Shown here one piece after another: positions 60,945 through 64,000 of a DNA stretch of 64,000 nt. The position numbers and the translations under genes were made by a program. The notes below the pieces were generated by a model. The model saw only the letters and a list, made by a program, of their open reading frames with translations, did not search any database and was not told the origin of the DNA. Within the stretch, counting starts at the first letter, position 1. The number at the start of each line of letters is the position of its first letter. Source of the stretch: an uncultured Clostridia bacterium (lineage in GTDB: Bacteria; Bacillota; Clostridia; TANB77; CAG-508). The stretch is taken from contig CAJUSU010000003.1 of the NCBI GenBank assembly GCA_910589185.1, positions 22,095-86,094 of the forward strand, in the 5' to 3' direction.

Positions 60945-61490
60945 TTACACTCTAAATAAATAATCCATTAATTCCTTGTAAACAGCATCTCTTTCAACAA
61001 CTTCGCCATTTTCTATCATCTCATTCAGCTCACTAATATTAACAAATTTAACTTGTTCCACTTCACTTTCTTGCACTTTAATATTCTCTGCCTTTAAGTC
61101 ATTTTTTCTTAATATGAAAAAATCGTAAAATTGTCTTTCAATATAATTTTCATTGATTACTTGCTCTTTTCTATATGAAAACATATATCTAAAATCTTTA
61201 ATATCTATTTTATACCCTAAATTAACACTCACTTCTTCATTAATCTCTCTAGCTGCTGCGGATAAAGCATCTTGCCCCGTTGAAATATGTCCTACAACTG
61301 AAATATCCCACTTACCTGCATTTTTATCTTTTTTAAAAGACCTTTGTTGTAATAAAACCTGATTATTTTTATTAACTATTGCAACCACAATTGCTCTATG
61401 CCATAACCCTTTTTGATGTATTTCATTTCTTGATAATACTTCTCCTGTTTTAATTCCATTTTCATCTAAAACATCTATTAGTTCTGCCAT
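60945..61490 (-). CDS. NUDIX hydrolase, IPP-isomerase/YfcD-like
   Basis: A 181-aa protein. LWHRAIVVAIVNKNNQVLLQQRS and NAGKWDISVVGHISTG, followed by AAAREINEEVSV, place it with the IPP-isomerase-like Nudix group (YfcD). The Nudix box deviates: the first Glu is Gln (GHISTGQ) and the late Gly is Ser. It could hydrolyse a nucleotide or, less likely, isomerise isopentenyl diphosphate; the isoprenoid genes uppS and rseP/cdsA next door make the latter worth noting. ATG with AAGGAAAG upstream. Confidence 0.78.
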   Translation of the reverse strand: MAELIDVLDENGIKTGEVLSRNEIHQKGLWHRAIVVAIVNKNNQVLLQQRSFKKDKNAGKWDISVVGHISTGQDALSAAAREINEEVSVNLGYKIDIKDFRYMFSYRKEQVINENYIERQFYDFFILRKNDLKAENIKVQESEVEQVKFVNISELNEMIENGEVVERDAVYKELMDYLFRV

Positions 61491-61513
61491 TTTTTCTTTC
61501 CTTTCTTGTATTA

Positions 61514-62779
61514 TTAGAAAATCCTAAGTATATCGTTATATGTCACATAAATAGATAAACCAATCAATAACATAAATCCTAGAGACTGAATTGTCATTTC
61601 TGTTTTCTCTTTTAATGGTTTTCTTCTAATTGCTTCAATTAATAATATGACTATCTTTCCTCCATCTAATGGTGGGAATGGTAAAAGGTTCGTAAATCCT
61701 AAAGAAATAGATACTAAGGCTAAAATATAGATAAAGTCTGCAAATCCATTGGTTTGCGCTACTACTTCTCCAATTCCAACTGGTCCCATCATTTGGTCAA
61801 TGGAAACATTTCCTGTAAATAATAATTTCAAGTTATCTACAATGGAAAAGGCAAAGTCTCCTGTTTCCCACCATGCATAATATAGATTATTTCCTAAGTT
61901 GTTCTCTGCTTTTTGTAAATAAACACCTAAATAATAATCTGCCTTTACTTCTGGCATTACTAAAATTTCTTTTGTTTCGTTTCCTCTTTCTACTGTGAAC
62001 TTTATTTCTTGTCCCTGTGTTTTATTAATTTCTTCTACTAACTTTTGTGCGTTATCTTTTACATCTACATCATTGATTTTTAAAATCACATCATTGATTT
62101 CCAATCCTTGCTCTTTTGCTGGACTCTTAGCCGATATAGCTGCAATTTTTGTATTTGTCCCATTGGAAGCTGAAATTGCAATACCTGTATAGTTATATTT
62201 TTCTTCTCTTGGTGTAAAAGTATAACTTTTTTCTTCGCCGTTTCTATCAATAACAACTGTCAATTCTTCTCCATTACATTTTGACAATATTTCATCTAAG
62301 TCTTTTTTATAATGTATCACTTTTCCATTTACTTCTTTAATCTTATCCCCTGCTTGTATGCCTGCAACCTGTGCTTTAGAGTCTTCCATTGGATAATCAA
62401 CAATTGGTGCCACGTTATCTCCCATACTTGTCATTAAAACAAAATATACGATTAATGCAAAAACAATATTGACTAATCCTCCTGCTGCTACTACTGCAAT
62501 TCTTTTTGGAATACTAGCTTTGCTAAAAGAACCTTCCTCTTCTGAACGTTCTTCTTCTCCTACCATACTCACAAAGCCACCAACTGGAATAAGACGTAAA
62601 GCATACTTTGTTTCTTTTCCTTGCTTTCTCCAAACAGTAGGACCAAAACCAATCGCAAATTCATTTACTTTGATCCCACATAATTTAGCTGTTAAAAAAT
62701 GTCCGCCTTCATGAATAAGCACTAAAAAGCCTAATATAAAAACTATTTTCACTATCGTTATCAAAATAGAAATCAACAT
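61514..62779 (-). CDS. rseP: Site-2 intramembrane protease RseP
   Basis: A 421-aa membrane zinc protease that cuts transmembrane anti-sigma factors and signal-peptide remnants. The zinc site LVLIHEGGHFLTAKL (HExxH form HEGGH) is in the first helix; a single PDZ-like region is visible around 125-260 (IQAGDKIKEVNGKVI and QGLEINDVILKIND, the second perhaps another PDZ half); NLLPFPPLDGGKIV supplies the third zinc ligand Asp. The order uppS-cdsA-rseP is standard, but dxr, which usually sits between cdsA and rseP, is missing. ATG with AGAGGAG upstream. Confidence 0.93.
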   Translation of the reverse strand: MLISILITIVKIVFILGFLVLIHEGGHFLTAKLCGIKVNEFAIGFGPTVWRKQGKETKYALRLIPVGGFVSMVGEEERSEEEGSFSKASIPKRIAVVAAGGLVNIVFALIVYFVLMTSMGDNVAPIVDYPMEDSKAQVAGIQAGDKIKEVNGKVIHYKKDLDEILSKCNGEELTVVIDRNGEEKSYTFTPREEKYNYTGIAISASNGTNTKIAAISAKSPAKEQGLEINDVILKINDVDVKDNAQKLVEEINKTQGQEIKFTVERGNETKEILVMPEVKADYYLGVYLQKAENNLGNNLYYAWWETGDFAFSIVDNLKLLFTGNVSIDQMMGPVGIGEVVAQTNGFADFIYILALVSISLGFTNLLPFPPLDGGKIVILLIEAIRRKPLKEKTEMTIQSLGFMLLIGLSIYVTYNDILRIF

Positions 62780-62788
62780 TCTTCTCCT

Positions 62789-63608
62789 CTATCTAATTAA
62801 CATTGGTAATAAAAAGTAAGCAAATGGTGCAATAAAAATAATACTATCAATTCGGTCCATCATTCCACCATGCCCCGGTATTAAGTTACTAAAATCTTTA
62901 ATCTCTGTGTACCTTTTAACTGCAGATGCTGCTAAATCTCCTAGCTGTCCACTTAAACTTAATAAAATTCCTGTTACAACTAGTAAAATATAATTCATTT
63001 GTGTATGGAATACAAAATTACATACTAAACCATAAATGACAACTGTAACTACTCCACCTATTGTTCCACCGATACAGCCTTCTATTGTCTTATTAGGGCT
63101 AATTTCTGTAAAATGATGTTTTCCAAAGTGTCTTCCTATTAAATATGCAAAGATATCTGTTCCCCAAGCGCTAAAGAATACAAACCAAATTAAAATTTTT
63201 CCTTCTTTTAAGTCTTCTCGAATAACTGGAATAAATAGCAGAAAAACAACCACATAAAAAATTCCAAAAAAAGTAATTGCAATATCTTGAATCGTTGTTT
63301 TTCCATTAGTTGCAATAACATAAGCAAATAGCACAAGCATTGCCATTGGTAATAATATGCCAATTGTTCTTAAAACCATTTCTATTTTCACAACATGAAT
63401 AATACAAATAAGTGCTGCAGCCACATATCCTAGCCATTCAACTGGTTTTGCCTTTCCGACTGGTACGAAATGCTTTATAAAATTCATGTATGCTCATGAT
63501 AGCTACTATTGAAACCGCAATATCCACTATGTATTGGTTTCCCAATATGAGAATCACTGCTACAATTGGAAATAAAACCATTCCCGATATAAACCTTTTT
63601 ACATTCAT
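62789..63608 (-). CDS. cdsA: Phosphatidate cytidylyltransferase, read through a +1 shift
   Basis: Makes CDP-diacylglycerol from phosphatidic acid and CTP in the membrane, the precursor of all phospholipids. The first frame from the ATG at 63608 gives MNVKRFISGMVLFPIVAV through SIHEFYKAFRTS, a normal CdsA N-terminus. The second frame continues GKAKPVEWLGYVAA and carries the signature SAVKRYTEIKDFSN plus LIPGHGGMMDRID. They join at an in-frame CGG (63456-63458, codon 51): skipping the C reads TSGKAKPVE. Together the two frames give about 272 residues, the normal length; without a shift translation stops six codons later. It lies 46 bases after uppS and nine bases before rseP. Confidence 0.87.
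63455..63458 (-). other. +1 frameshift site CGGA in cdsA
   Basis: The coding strand reads AGT CGG AAA; omitting the C gives AGT GGA AAG and restores CdsA. Same tetranucleotide and register as in tagO and the tagG-like permease. Confidence 0.6.
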
Positions 63609-63654
63609 ATTTTTTCGTAATTCCTTCCTTTGCCTTTTACTTTATCCATTTCTT

Positions 63655-64000
63655 CTACTTTGCACCAAATTTACGATTTCTTTGTTCAAATACTTCAATT
63701 GCTTCATCTAAATCTTCTGCTGAAAAGTCTGGCCAATATTTATCAATAAATAAAAATTCTGTATACGCTAATTGCCAAAGCAAGAAGTTGCTAATTCTTT
63801 GTTCTCCACCTGTTCTAATTAATAAATCTGGCTCTAATTGACCTTGTGTATATAAATTATCTGCCACATATTGCTCATCAATATCTTGAATTGTTATTTC
63901 TTGATTTTGTACTTTGTTTGCAATTTTTTGTACTGCTTTTGTAATTTCATCTCTTCCACCATAATTAAAAGCAACATTTAAAGTCATTCCTGTATAGTCC
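63655..64000 (-). CDS. uppS: Isoprenyl (undecaprenyl) diphosphate synthase, C-terminal part
   Basis: The gene enters from beyond position 64000. The 115 visible residues include MTLNVAFNYGGRDEI, PDLLIRTGGEQRISNFLLWQ and EFLFIDKYWPDFSAEDL, the conserved regions III-V of cis-prenyltransferases. The enzyme makes the C55 lipid carrier used by peptidoglycan and wall-polymer synthesis, including TagO. It precedes cdsA, as in most bacteria. Confidence 0.95.
   Translation of the reverse strand, partial: DYTGMTLNVAFNYGGRDEITKAVQKIANKVQNQEITIQDIDEQYVADNLYTQGQLEPDLLIRTGGEQRISNFLLWQLAYTEFLFIDKYWPDFSAEDLDEAIEVFEQRNRKFGAK

Noticed and set aside
15320..63458. Treating the three frameshifts as ordinary pseudogenes
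   Set aside because: Both halves of each gene are fully conserved, the neighbours are intact, one gene is normally essential, and all three breaks have the same CGGA form. Decay would not produce this.
1..64000. CRISPR arrays, tRNA or rRNA genes, insertion sequences, prophage genes
   Set aside because: I looked for regular repeats, tRNA-like clover patterns and transposase or phage motifs and found none that I could support.

Overview
The window is a single chromosomal segment from a low-GC Gram-positive bacterium, most likely an uncultured member of the Clostridia. Evidence: very AT-rich DNA, a PolC-type replicase, a PolA with a degenerate proofreading domain, a T-box in front of glyS, consensus TTGACA/TATAAT promoters, AGGAGG ribosome-binding sites, pyruvate phosphate dikinase, and a large wall-teichoic-acid-like locus. 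Almost every gene lies on the minus strand. I saw no rRNA, tRNA, CRISPR array, insertion sequence or prophage.

Layout by position: 1-2.5 kb, fabD start, biotin ligase and an acyl-CoA synthetase; 2.5-4.4 kb, an M23 peptidase facing a HigBA-type toxin-antitoxin pair; 4.6-16.8 kb, a long minus-strand run (rpiA, tagO, ruvB, queH, capA-like, an APH-fold kinase, a GtrII-like membrane protein, polA, a lytic transglycosylase, a degenerate aldo-keto reductase, a nitrilase); 17-20.4 kb, a NUDIX gene, tyrS and an acyltransferase; 20.4-31.9 kb, a surface-polymer locus (YfhO-like protein, three CDP-glycerol glycerophosphotransferases, a cytidylyltransferase-SDR fusion, TagGH-type exporter); 32-36.4 kb, a dltACB-plus-SGNH cluster; 36.4-45.3 kb, rsmF-like, mscL, HD and NUDIX proteins, envelope proteins of unknown function, a MATE-kinase fusion and rpmF; 45.6-52.3 kb, a foreign-looking 66-aa gene, ppdK, a MurJ/SpoVB-like flippase and T-box-controlled glyS; 52.5-52.9 kb, an AT-rich intergenic region with a DnaA-box cluster; 53-64 kb, DUF1294, polC, an unrecognised 571-aa protein, small enzymes, then rseP, cdsA and the end of uppS.

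The genes share a theme: the undecaprenyl and phospholipid supply (uppS, cdsA), initiation (tagO), assembly (CDP-glycerol transferases), export (TagGH), and aminoacyl (dlt) and YfhO-type glycosyl decoration of a phosphate-containing wall polymer, plus the hydrolases that remodel the wall.

The most striking observation is that three of these envelope genes (tagO, the tagG-like permease and cdsA) are each interrupted by a +1 shift at the same four bases, CGGA on the coding strand. In each, an in-frame CGG triplet must be passed by skipping its C, so that GGA (Gly) is read. By eye I found only three other in-frame CGG codons in the whole window, in two genes whose codon use looks foreign. This suggests programmed +1 frameshifting (or quadruplet decoding) at a very rare or unassigned CGG codon. 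Sequencing error remains possible, and one in-frame CGGA that is not shifted (the NUDIX gene at 17.7 kb) argues against an obligatory rule.
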